NCBI RefSeq assembly: GCF_026745355.1
Contig: NC_079208.1
Location: forward strand, 17,905,260 to 17,969,259
Length of the DNA stretch: 64,000 nucleotides
Source: Beta vulgaris subsp. vulgaris
Taxonomy: Eukaryota; Streptophyta; Magnoliopsida; Caryophyllales; Amaranthaceae
Direction: 5' to 3'
Below the pieces are notes generated by a model. That model saw only the letters and a list, made by a program, of their open reading frames with translations. It made no database searches and was not told the origin of the DNA. This document shows positions 21,850 to 31,499 of this stretch, in pieces (positions within the stretch are counted from its first letter, which is position 1; every line of letters begins with the position of its first letter). Both the position numbers and the translations under genes were made by a program.

Positions 21850-23083
21850 ATAACATCAGCAGTACTATTTGCTTTTTTGAAGATATGCTTGATTTTCCTA
21901 TCATTAAAATATTAAAGGAGACATTATGTGTCTTCTATATATGTCTTTTTTTCTATTTGCAATGGCATTTCCTGTAATCCTTGCACTGCTTTGATAACCA
22001 TAATATTGTCTCTTTCAATGATGATATTTTGTATCCCCTCTTGAAGAGTAAAAAAAGATTCCATGTTGGAGAGCGGAAGCTTTTTGTAATATAAGGTTGA
22101 GATTTACCTATATTCCATTTGCATCCTCTGAGGATCTTCCATATCGAATGATAACATCAGCAAAAGATGAGGAGGAGCGGACCTAGCCATCAAAGTTGAG
22201 TATAAAGAAGAATGAGGAGGGAGGATTCCGCAGTACCATAATATGATGTTGGGTGGGAATTGTGGGGAATTGGGGGAATTTGCAAATAAGGAGAACTTTA
22301 CATGTGACAATGATCAATTGAACTTCTTAAGTGCCATTCGAAATGATTAAAATGGGCTTTATGGAAGATTCTGGAATATTAATTTTCTCATTATTGAAAA
22401 TAATATTATATTCTTCCAAAGACACCAAATTAGGAAAATAAATTGATGTATTGAGTCCTTCCATGACATAATTTGATGCCAAACTATAAAGCGGGGTTGC
22501 CAGATCGAATATTATTCTTAACAAAGGGGAGATTCGGTAGTTTTCTAGGGTCATTGCATAAATAAAATAAGTGGTCTATTGTTTCCTGATATTAGTTGCA
22601 AAGGCCTCAAGTATTGAAAGGGATGATTTTTCGTTTATATAAGGTATTGCGTACTACGATCCAATACTATAATTGCTTATTTGCCAAATGAAGATTTTTA
22701 TTCATTTTCATATGGATATCAAGCGACCAAATCCATCTGAATGACCATTTATCTTTATCTGGATTTAGGTTGTGCGGTTTTGAAGGTGTTGATTTGACAA
22801 GAAACTTTCCATTAGGTGAGTGGCTCCAAATTAGTTTGTCTTTAAGATTGGTTTTGCGGTAAAGGGATCTCTTGTGTTGCGGTGATTTAGTGTGTAGAGA
22901 GGTATTCTTTAAGCTTATTAAGAACGTTCTATGACTTATTTGGAAGAATTAAAGCTTCTAAGTTTAGATTTAGATCGACTTTGTCGGTTGGATCGGAAGA
23001 TATTGAAGCTCTAAGAGGTTACTGTGAGATAGCCAATTGTCTAACTAAACATAAGTATACTTTTGTTGCCTATTTTCCATTTT
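21850..23083 (-). pseudogene. LINE 3' part: RT C-terminal linker, zf-RVT and RNase H remains
   Basis: Read on the - strand from 23083 downward: WKIGNKSILMF (the W-IGNG motif after the RT domain), then DKLIWSHSPNGKFLVKS and W..IWSLDI at about 22840-22680, matching the zf-RVT zinc-binding pattern. A plant RNase H (RVT_3-like) start follows: PPSSFFFILNFDG at about 22195-22235, where the Asp is the first catalytic residue, then FADVIIRYG. A further helix (EGIQNIIIERDNIMVIKAVQ) is at about 21985-22045. Stops and frameshifts are frequent. The upstream piece of the same LINE is at 38331-38690, beyond Gypsy-A. Confidence 0.7.
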
Positions 23084-24679
23084 ATGGTTGTAATCCCTCG
23101 TAAATTTATGAATTTTATAAATATATCTTAATATGTATTTATATAAAATTAAGTATATTTAGTATTTAAATGATTATTTCTTTAAAGGTTGACTATTTGA
23201 AGATCAAAGGAATTATTTTAATGATTTAGAGAAGTTAAACATTTTGTCTAGTCATGCTTTGAAAAATATTTGAAAAGTTTAAAACACTTTTTGGGTTGTG
23301 AAAAGGATTTTTAATTGGGTATGAGGAACCCAAACACTCAATTCTTCAATCATTAAACTATAGTTTGAAGCCAATCACCTTTTCCTAAGCCCACAAAGGG
23401 AACTTATAAAAAAACTCCAAAATCCCAAATATTTCCGACACAATTTTATTTTCTCTCTCCTCCTCTCAAGATTTTGAGCCTTCTATCTCTCGTCCTTTTC
23501 TCTCTCGATTTCTTTTTTCTCTTCCTTGCCGACCGCCATCGCTCCTTGCTGCCAACGACTGCCGGCAGCACCGCCGCGCCACTTGTTCCGCCACCGCCTA
23601 GTGTCGCGTGTCCCTTTCTCCTCTTCTTGTTTGGTTATCTTTCTTCCTCCTCAAGTTTTTATTTTAATACAAAGATTATATTTTTAGGGTTTGTTTTTAA
23701 TATGTTTATGTTTATGTTTAAAAGTTATGGTTTGATGATTTAATTATGAATCTAATATTATATACTTTGTGCATTAAAGCAATAAATATTGTGATTTACT
23801 TATCATATTTGAATTGGATTTTTAATGATCAAAGCATGAATTTGTAGGGTTTTATAGTTGGAAAATCAAAGTAGTATATTATAGTTTATGAAATTGAGTA
23901 TTCTTATGATTTTAAATATAAGTATGTTTAAAAATAGTTTTAATATGTTCAATGTTGCGGGAAATTTGAAAAGATTGTTGTTAATGGAGTATTTATGAGT
24001 TAAATATGAGTTTCTAAGAGATTTCAACTAGTGTAATAGTACTATACTAGGAGGTTTAAATATTTAATAATGGGAAAAGTTTTTAAACACTTTGAGAAAT
24101 GGTTTAAAGTATTTTTTCATTGTTGTAATTTTATAAGGGATTGATTGTGGATTTATATTGGTTGTTTTAGGCAGAGAATTCTCTTTAGGCAACTTTTAAG
24201 GTTGTGAAAGTGGCCTCTCATGTTGTCTACACAAGATACGTACATACCTATGTACTGATTGGATAGTAGCATCACTATTAGAATAAATGCTATTTGCTGC
24301 GGTTAAAAAGTGCCCTATTGCTGCGGTTTTGGGCGCGCATCAATTAAGGGCGCAGCAATAGGTATTAATTATATTGCTGCGGTTTTAACCGCAACAATAT
24401 CTACAAATATTGCTGCGGTTTTTAAGCCAAACCGCAGCAATATTATTATGTATTAGTTATTTAACAGAGAGTATTGCTGCGGTTTTGGGTCAAAACCGCA
24501 GCAATATGTCAAACTATTGCTGCGGTTTTGGCCCAAAACCGCAGCAATAGGTCCTAGTCACCAATTTTTTTTATTTTTTTTTTGCATTTTGCAATCACAT
24601 TTGTAAGATTAAAATCAGGCAACAAATTAATCCACTATTCACAAAATTCGCATGTGAATTGAAAATAAAATAACATATA

Positions 24680-24938
24680 CTTCCTCCGTTTCTAAATAAG
24701 TGCAACACTCCTTATTTTCACGTTTGCCAATGCATTATTTTAATCATTAATATCTTCAATTATGAATAAGTAAAAATTATAAAAAGTTGATATTAAAAAA
24801 ATTCACATTCAGACGAATCTAACAAGATCCCACATGACTATGTTTTTCCTAAAATGTAAATCACCAAAGCTAATTAAAGTTTAAACTATGAATAGTAAAT
24901 ACTATGCAAATGTTGCACTTATTTAGAAACGGAGGAAG
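24680..24938. mobile_element. Stowaway-type MITE (259 bp) inside CACTA-B
   Basis: The terminal inverted repeats begin CTTCCTCCGTTTCTAAATAA at the left and mirror it at the right (GAAACGGAGGAAG). They are flanked by TA (24678-24679 and 24939-24940), the target duplication of Tc1/mariner-type elements. There is no coding capacity. Confidence 0.85.
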
Positions 24939-24999
24939 TAGATCTTATTAATATATAACGATAAATACGCAAATAAGTACATGCACCCAAGTGCACGTA

Positions 25000-25339
25000 G
25001 AGCATGGTGCACCCTCTTCTAAAATACGTCGTTTTATCATTTTTAGAGTCTATAATTTTAAAAAATTGTTGTTATTTGTTTCCTTAAAATTTGCAACTAA
25101 ATATTCCTTTTTCAAATTTGAATTTAAAAGGTACATGTTCTTTTACCTTAAGCGTATATGTTCATTTACTATATGTTCTTTTCATTATAACCTATGTTCT
25201 TTTATAAATCAGATTTACATGTTCTTTAATTTTAAGTCGTGTGTTCTTTTTTAAAGTAGAAAAGTAGTCGAAAAAAATTCGTGTTCTTTTATATAAATGG
25301 TATGTTCTTTTTGGGTGCACAATGAGCATGGTGCACCCT
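25000..25339. repeat. Segment with repeated TGTTCTTTT words between GAGCATGGTGCACCCT direct repeats
   Basis: The 16-bp direct repeat GAGCATGGTGCACCCT lies at 25000-25015 and 25324-25339. Between 25135 and 25310 the word TGTTCTTTT or a close variant occurs about eight times at irregular 15-40 base spacing. This could be a small inserted element or a degenerate minisatellite; I cannot assign a family. Confidence 0.5.
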
Positions 25340-27236
25340 GGTGCATAATCCACGCTTTGTAAAAAGAACTAGTTACATAAATAATACAATAGATTAAAAA
25401 GTAAAATATAAAAAAACACTTACAACCAAAATAATGCATATAATAACAAACGATTGCCAAACTCAAACTCGAAAAAACTGAAAAATTGTACACAATAACA
25501 ATATCATAATTTTTCATAATTACAAACAATAACCAAGCCTAACTAAAAAAATCAAAACTAAGAAAAATAAGAACCAAACTTCAAACCACAATAACAGTGC
25601 AAATAAAATTAAAGGTTACAAAAAAAAAAAGAAAAAAATTTCAGATCTGGGGTTTTATATCGTCTCTCCCCTTAACCAAATTCGAACCACTTCGAACCAC
25701 AACCGTAACCACACTTCCAAGTTGCTTTAAAGGTCTACTGTAAGCATCCAAGTCCAACCATTTGACAACGAAGGGGAAAGATCCAAATAAGAAACGCCTC
25801 AAGGATGTGAGATCCAAGTTTTAAAAGAAAAAAGAGATAGAAAGAGAGAAAGAGGACGACAGAGGAAGCAAAAGCAACTGGCTCGGACCAAACTTCGAAC
25901 CACAACCAAACTTCGAATCAAAAAACGAAGAGAACTTAGAGGGAACGAAGACTCGCGACGACGACAAAAAATAAACAAATAAAATTGAAAAACGAAAAAA
26001 AAATCTGAAAAAAAACAAAATAAAAAAAAAAACGAAACTCGCGACGAAGACAAAAACAAAAATATCTTTCGGGAGTCTATCTTCGAGACTCGATCTTCAA
26101 GTCTTCGATCTTGGAGTCTTCAATCTTCAAGCCTCGATCTTCGACAAAACGAACAGCTGACGAAGACAAAGCAGACACGCGACGAAGAACTTCAACGACG
26201 ACCCGTTTTGTCGAGGAACCGCACAGCCGGCGGTGTGTTCGAGTAAGACTCGACGGTTTCAGAGAAAGTCGAAGGAGATCCGGAGGGGAACAAGGATATT
26301 GCGGTGGTGATGAGAGGCGTGAGATCCGAAGGGAAAGGTAGAGGGTGAGTTGTGAGTGAACGAAGGGGAAGGCAGAAGGAGAGGAGTGAACGAAGGGGAA
26401 GGCAGAAGGAGAGGAGTGAGAGGGAAGAGGAGTGAGAGGCGCCTAATGGTAGGAGAAAGGAAATGAAGAAAAAACCCTAAGTTCACACGCCTTTTATATT
26501 TTTTTATATATTTTTTAATGATTTTGCTGCGGTTTTTGTTAAAAACCGCAACAATATCATTAAATCTATTTTTTTAATATATTGCTGCGGTTTTTCAAAA
26601 AAACAGCAGCAATATGTTTGGTCAAATAGTCAACTTTTTTCAAAAAATTTCTGTTGACACCATATTGCTGCGGTATTAGGTCGAAACCGCAGCACTATCT
26701 TTATTTTATATTTTACCTTTTCTTTTTACGTGATATATTGCTGCGTATGGCTTAAACCGCAGCAATATCACCGCAGCAAATAGCAATTATTCTAAGGATG
26801 AGAATGATGTAATATCATGTATAGGCAACTATTTTGTCCATATGTGATTTTCATTAAAGTTGGATTTTCATGTTTCGTGTCGTTGTGTGAACATGTTGGT
26901 TGTAATTTGGTATTATGTTTGTATGGAATGATGCAAGCATATGAGATTGAAAACTTTATTTTATTAATTCATATGAGGGATTAATATATATGTTGGTTTG
27001 GATCATGATTGAATCATGTTGTTCACTTTTTATTATTTAATTACTTTATAAGGATCGAGAGCTTATTTGGTAAGTGTATTATTATACCTATGAAAGTTTG
27101 ATTGGTTGTTGATTTAATTCAACAAATAAAAGGAAGTTTGTGAATTAATGTTTGAATTAATCTTGGGTTGTTAAGGTGTTCATCACCTTATCTAAACATA
27201 AGATAAAAATGGAGGTTGTGATCGTTTTAATGATTA

Positions 27237-27509
27237 CTCCCTCCGCTTTTATTTATTTGCTACATTTTGGTTTACACAAGAATTTAGGAGATATCCTTTT
27301 TATTCTTTTTTAGTGTACTTTTTGACGCCTTAAGCATTAAATAGGGTGGGAAAAGGAAAAAAAGTAGTACTTTTTGGTGGAAGAAGAGGGGAAACAAATA
27401 TAATACTACTACTTTTTGGTGGGCCAAGTCTCCTTATAAGGAAATGTAGCAAATAAAAAAAAAGCAACCCTTTTTGAAAAATGTAGCAAATAAATAAAAG
27501 CAGCGGGAG
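27237..27509. mobile_element. Stowaway-type MITE (273 bp) in Gypsy-A 5' LTR
   Basis: Terminal inverted repeats CTCCCTCCGCTTTTATTTAT (left) and its mirror with AGCGGGAG (right), flanked by TA. The 3' LTR preserves the empty site (GATTATATTATTTG at about 37088-37101), which proves the edges and shows that insertion followed integration of Gypsy-A. Confidence 0.9.
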
Positions 27510-27885
27510 TATATTATTTGTCCTACTTGTGAGTCATAACAAGTGAATAATTTATTAATCATGTAAAGTGAAACGTGGATAGCAATAGCTTTAGACTTGT
27601 GCACATATGAAGTGTTGAACAAGTATGAGTTGGAGTACAAGGTGGTAGCCCATGACTTTTCTTGGGACCAGATTGATCACTATGTCCTATTTTTATTTTA
27701 AAGGTTCCTCGATATCGTACGTCAAGAGAATACGGTGTCTCTCCCGTATTTCGTCTTCTAAAGGGAAGACTGGTTTTGGTTTAGACAACTCGTTCCATCG
27801 ACTATTCCATCTAAATTAAATAATCTATTAGTTGTGAAGTTTAGTTCAGTAGAAGTAGTCTGCAATGTTATTATATTATTATTTA

Positions 27886-28358
27886 GGAAAAATTGACGAT
27901 AGATGTCTGAACTTTGGGCAACAATTTTAAAAGTTTTGAACTATTGATTAACCTATGTAGGTCCCACATTTAGGGGGTCTTAACTTTTAGCGGGACTCGA
28001 TGACTTAAAAATGACGATTTTTTTTAAAAATCTCACCTAGTTCCTACTTCCTTCCCTCAATTAAACCTTCTGGTGTGACTCAAGTTTTATAAGTTATGGC
28101 TTATTAAGCCAGTTTCAAATCACTAAGACCCGCTAAAAGTTAAGACCCCCTAAATTTTGGACCTACACAGGTTAATCAATAGTTCAGGCATTTTAAAAAT
28201 TACTACCCAATGTTGAGACCTCTATTGTCAATTTTTCTATTATTTATCCCTGTTTATTAGTTAAGACCCCCTAAATTTTGGACCTACACAGGTTAATTAA
28301 TAGTTCAGGCATTTTAAAAATTACTACCCAATGTTGAGACCTCTATTGTCAATTTTTC
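27886..28358. mobile_element. Mutator-type MITE with ~100-bp inverted repeats (both LTRs)
   Basis: The left arm starts GGAAAAATTGACGATAGATG and the right arm ends CTATTGTCAATTTTTC. The arms, about 100 bp each, include a matching GTTAAGACCCCCTAAA block. A 9-bp duplication TATTATTTA flanks it (27877-27885 and 28359-28367), as expected for Mutator-type transposition. A related copy sits at the same place in the 3' LTR (37445-37798), so it was present before Gypsy-A inserted. Its right arm has been tandemly duplicated here. Confidence 0.8.
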
Positions 28359-28379
28359 TATTATTTATCCCTGTTTATT
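28138..28379. repeat. 121-bp tandem duplication
   Basis: Two adjacent, nearly identical copies of 121 bp begin at AGTTAAGACCCCC (28138) and again at 28259. The 3' LTR has one copy only, so the duplication happened after integration. Confidence 0.9.
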
Positions 28380-28604
28380 ATTTATTACTATCATGTTATG
28401 ATTGTTTATTTATCGTCTATGTAGTACTCAGCTTTGCTGATTACATGCTTTGTGTGTGTGTGTTGATCATGGCTACGCGTTATTGATCCTGTGATGACCC
28501 TCTTGGTAAGCAGTCTCTAGGGATCAATAGTGCATTGTCCATTTACATGTTCAAAGATGATGCATCATGGGTTTGGGATTGGAGAGCTTGTGTTGATTAT
28601 TTAT

Positions 28605-28745
28605 CATAATTTGACTTTACACTTTTCATAGTTGACTTTGACTATTGTCGTTGAATTTGAAATTGTCATTGAGTTTGACTTTTGAGTTTGGCTTTGACTT
28701 TTGTTGGTTTGACTTTTAGAGTTGACTTGTTGGGTTGACTAAGTT
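28605..28745 (+). promoter_or_regulatory. Cluster of TTGACT words near the LTR end
   Basis: About ten TTGAC or near-TTGAC words occur within ~140 bases close to the 3' edge of the LTR; the 3' LTR has a shorter version at 38079-38171. TTGAC is the core of the WRKY-bound W-box. Regulation by WRKY factors is an inference from the motif only. Confidence 0.4.
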
Positions 28746-28893
28746 TTATTTCTAAAGTTTATTTATTATGTTTTCCGTTGCAAAAATATGAATAAGCCGA
28801 TATGTTATTACATGGGCGATATTGCTTTGATAATTCTCTAAGTTTTATATTGAAAAGGTATTTTGAAAAATAGAGAATTGTCGGAGTGTTACA

Positions 28894-28911
28894 AAGTTGT
28901 ATCTTAGAGCT
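28894..28911 (+). promoter_or_regulatory. Degenerate primer-binding site of Gypsy-A
   Basis: AAGTTGTATCTTAGAGCT directly follows the LTR end and resembles TTGGTATCAGAGCT (initiator tRNA-Met site) with substitutions. The position is correct for gypsy elements. Confidence 0.65.
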
Positions 28912-29209
28912 TTACGTTTTCTAGGCCTTTCATGCCAGCTTTAAATTTTTAGGCTCCTAATTACTTAAAATGAATTTCATAGAAAATGAGCTCCTACTTA
29001 TTCGTTGTGTTTAAATTACTTTTTGAAACATGTCTCGAGGTTTCAAGATTTCATAATTTTAAAAATAGGATCGAAATATTTTATTTTATTTGGATTCAAA
29101 TTATTTTTTTTAAGGTCTGATTTTTTATTTTATTTTATTATTATTTATTTATTTGGTTCGAATTTTGTCTGAAAATTTTATTTTTGTTATTATAATTTTT
29201 CGTCTATAT

Positions 29210-29218
<9 letters not shown>

Positions 29219-29274
<56 letters not shown>

Positions 29275-29290
29275 TACATATATATTATTT
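29219..29290. repeat. (TA)n(CA)n microsatellite
   Basis: About 19 TA units, then about 9 CA units and TACATATATA, lying between the primer-binding site and the acidic ORF of Gypsy-A. Confidence 0.95.
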
Positions 29291-29544
29291 ATTAGTTATA
29301 TATTTTAATAACTCTAGTTTATTTTATTTACTTTATTAATTGTGTGAGAGACGGGCAGTATATGAAGGGCATTTAGGATAAAAATATTATATGTCTGCAT
29401 TAAGTAGCTAGTTCAGCATGATTATACTTTTCTTCTCTGCTAAGTATTTATGTTATTCATATGCTTTATATTGTTGATTATTCCTACTTATTGTTTATCG
29501 TTGGGATTATACGTACGCTAAGTGAGAGTATTATTTCTTTATAA

Positions 29545-29929
29545 ATGTCGGATGCTTCAGTAAATGAACCTAGAGATATGACTAATAGGGAAGCTACTAC
29601 AACCCTATTGTACTGAGTGATGATGAGGATGATGGTGGATATGAGTATGATAGTAATAGCTACACTACCCTAGAAGTGACCTTACATAGGATCCTAAGAG
29701 TAGGTATGCCAGACAATGACGATGAGGTTCTCCACGAGTTTGACCGTGCTAGGGGACAGTTCAGGATGGACATCTGCTACCGTGCCATTATGAGACTTGA
29801 GAGTGATTTTGAGTCAGAAGAAGACGAGCCTCAACCTAAGAAGATGTGTAGATCTATGAGATTTAGAAGATATGTCTACTATAATACTGAGGACGTTAAA
29901 GATTTTGTAGATAAGGTTTTCACTCTATA
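29545..29929 (+). pseudogene. Small acidic ORF upstream of Gypsy-A gag
   Basis: The ATG at 29545 (MSDASVNEPRDMT) leads, after one frameshift near 29600-29615, into YYNPIVLSDDEDDGGYEYD, then RVGMPDNDDEVLHEFDRA and an acidic-then-basic end (ESDFESEEDEPQPKK, RFRRYVYYNTED) closing at 29930. The protein would be about 125 residues. The same start and acidic block appear in Gypsy-B (61345-61504, - strand), so it is a family feature. I recognise no domain. It lies ~0.5 kb upstream of gag, on the same strand. A charged regulatory or Gag-accessory role is only a guess. Confidence 0.6.
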
Positions 29930-30449
29930 AAAGTACAAGGAATCAAGGGATAAGACTAATAATGTATCTCCTTATATTACTTACCTATGTATTTATGCTT
30001 TGCTAATAATGTTGAATAATTGGTCAAGCAATAATTTAAATTTATTTCATAGTACCTCTACTTCGTTTTAGGAAAATTATATAGTATTTTGGTTTGGAAG
30101 AAATTGTTACTAGCATCTTTTGAGGAATAAAAAGGCAAGTATTTAGTTATCTAAGTGAGCAATAATTTATTTTGGCACGCGAATGAAAATATTTTATTTA
30201 ATTGTTATGATTGAAATTTTTTATTTATTGGTCCTCACATGTGTTTATTCTTGATGTGAATATTCTTCATGAACGATTATGTGGTCGATGGATGGCTTAT
30301 TATGTGGTATTATTATTATAACTTCTTGAGAAATTGTTTGTTGATGCAATCGTATCATCAAATCAAATGTTGCCTTCCTAGATAATGGCATATAAGTTAT
30401 GTATCGAAACCTAAAGTAGAGTTATGTTAATTTCAGGTCGCGCAATAGA

Positions 30450-31492
30450 ATGGCTAGCAACAATAATGATTTAGCTTCTAATATCCGCCTATTGGCAGAG
30501 AAAGTGACTCAAGAAAGAGCCGAGCCTCCTGAGAGACTAGCGAAAGTTAAGCCACCATACTATAAGGGGCAAGGTGATCCTACCTTCTTAGAAAGTTGGA
30601 TTAGGGAGAGAAAATCTTTGGGGTTGTGAACTGTTCTGAGGGTATGAAAGTAGGTCAAATTATACTATACCTAACAGATGAGGCTGATTTGTGGTGGAGA
30701 GAAAATGGAGGTAGACTGAGTGCTGTTGAGGGATTTAATTGGGATTATTTTGTTACTGCCTTAAGTGGGAAGTTTTACCCTGCTTTTATGAGGAAACAAA
30801 AGGCACAAGAATTTATCGACCTTAGGATGGGGAGTATGACCATCTCTGAGTACTACAATAAGTTCATAGCAACGTCGAGGTTTGCACATGAGGTAGTAGT
30901 CACTAAGGAGTTAAAGGCTCAAAGGTTTGAGCAAGGTTTGATTGAGGAAATCCAGTTGGGGTTAGGTGGTGAAACTTTTTCATCTCTAGACATTGTGTAT
31001 GGAAGAGCCGCCTATATTTATGGTCTTCAGTCGAGGCATGATAAGAAGAATAATGTAGTGGGTGAGAAGAGAAAAGATTTCAATGTTGGGGAGATCAAGG
31101 GAATTTCAAGAAGAATAGGAATGAGAATGGAAATTTCTAAGGGAGAAATTAAATGGTAAGGGCTTGAACAATAAGGGTCAGTCTGAGAGGGTTTACCATT
31201 GTAAGAAGTGCAGTAAGAACCACCCTGGTAGAGACTGTAAGGGAGACCTAGTAACCTGTAACTACTTCTAGAAGAAGGGTCATATGGAGTATGAGTGCTT
31301 CACCAACCAGAAGAAAGAGCAGAATTGTAGTGGGAGTCATAACCAAGTGAGGTCTGGGTTCAACCAGTCATGAAATCAAGGTTCCAAACCTGTAGGGTCA
31401 CATAATAACCAAGGGAGCTACAGTAAGCCTGCTAGTGAGAACAACAGCCAAAATAGGGCTCCGGGTAAACTGTTCGTGATGAGTTGCAATTA
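30450..31492 (+). pseudogene. Gypsy-A gag
   Basis: The ATG at 30450 starts MASNNNDLASNIRLLAEKV, followed by KPPYYKGQGDPTFLESWI. The frame shifts at about 30610. From 30626 the Retrotrans_gag domain is clear: ADLWWRENGG, NWDYFVTALSGKFYPAFMR, MTISEYYNKFIATSRFA and FEQGLIEEIQLGLGG. The zinc-knuckle region lies at about 31195-31310 (CKKCSKNHPGRDC, then CNYF..KGHMEYEC) in a frame with stops. Gag forms the particle and packages RNA. At least three inactivating changes are visible. Confidence 0.85.
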
Positions 31493-31499
31493 AGCCGAA

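Larger units (their letters stand above)
24273..26795. mobile_element. CACTA-B: non-autonomous CACTA element
   Basis: It starts CACTATTAGAATAAATGC and ends in the inverted match GCAATTATTCTAA. Both ends are packed with TATTGCTGCGGTTTT and its complement (24283-24550 and 26520-26775), the subterminal repeat layout of CACTA elements. The 3' LTR of Gypsy-A has the empty site at about 36635. The right end lacks the expected TAGTG and the 3-bp duplication. The interior has no transposase gene; it holds a Stowaway MITE, a TGTTCTTTT-rich segment and low-complexity sequence with a ~30-bp tandem duplication at 26350-26420. Confidence 0.8.
23089..28893 (+). repeat. Gypsy-A 5' LTR (with nested insertions)
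   Basis: Collinear with 34346-38325. It contains a non-autonomous CACTA (24273-26795), a Stowaway MITE (27237-27509) and a 121-bp tandem duplication, all absent from the 3' LTR. It lacks the Mutator-type element found in the 3' LTR. A CTCTCTCC-rich leader with a GC-rich patch (23520-23610) is shared with the 3' LTR and is likely the transcribed leader. Confidence 0.92.

Noticed and set aside
23474..23743. Possible signal-peptide protein in the Gypsy-A LTR
   Set aside because: It lies in the LTR leader, and the equivalent frame in the 3' LTR (34623-34943) encodes a different sequence.
25799..26059. Phe/Ser-rich - strand frames in CACTA-B
   Set aside because: Low-complexity AAAGAAAA sequence; no domain and no partner copy.
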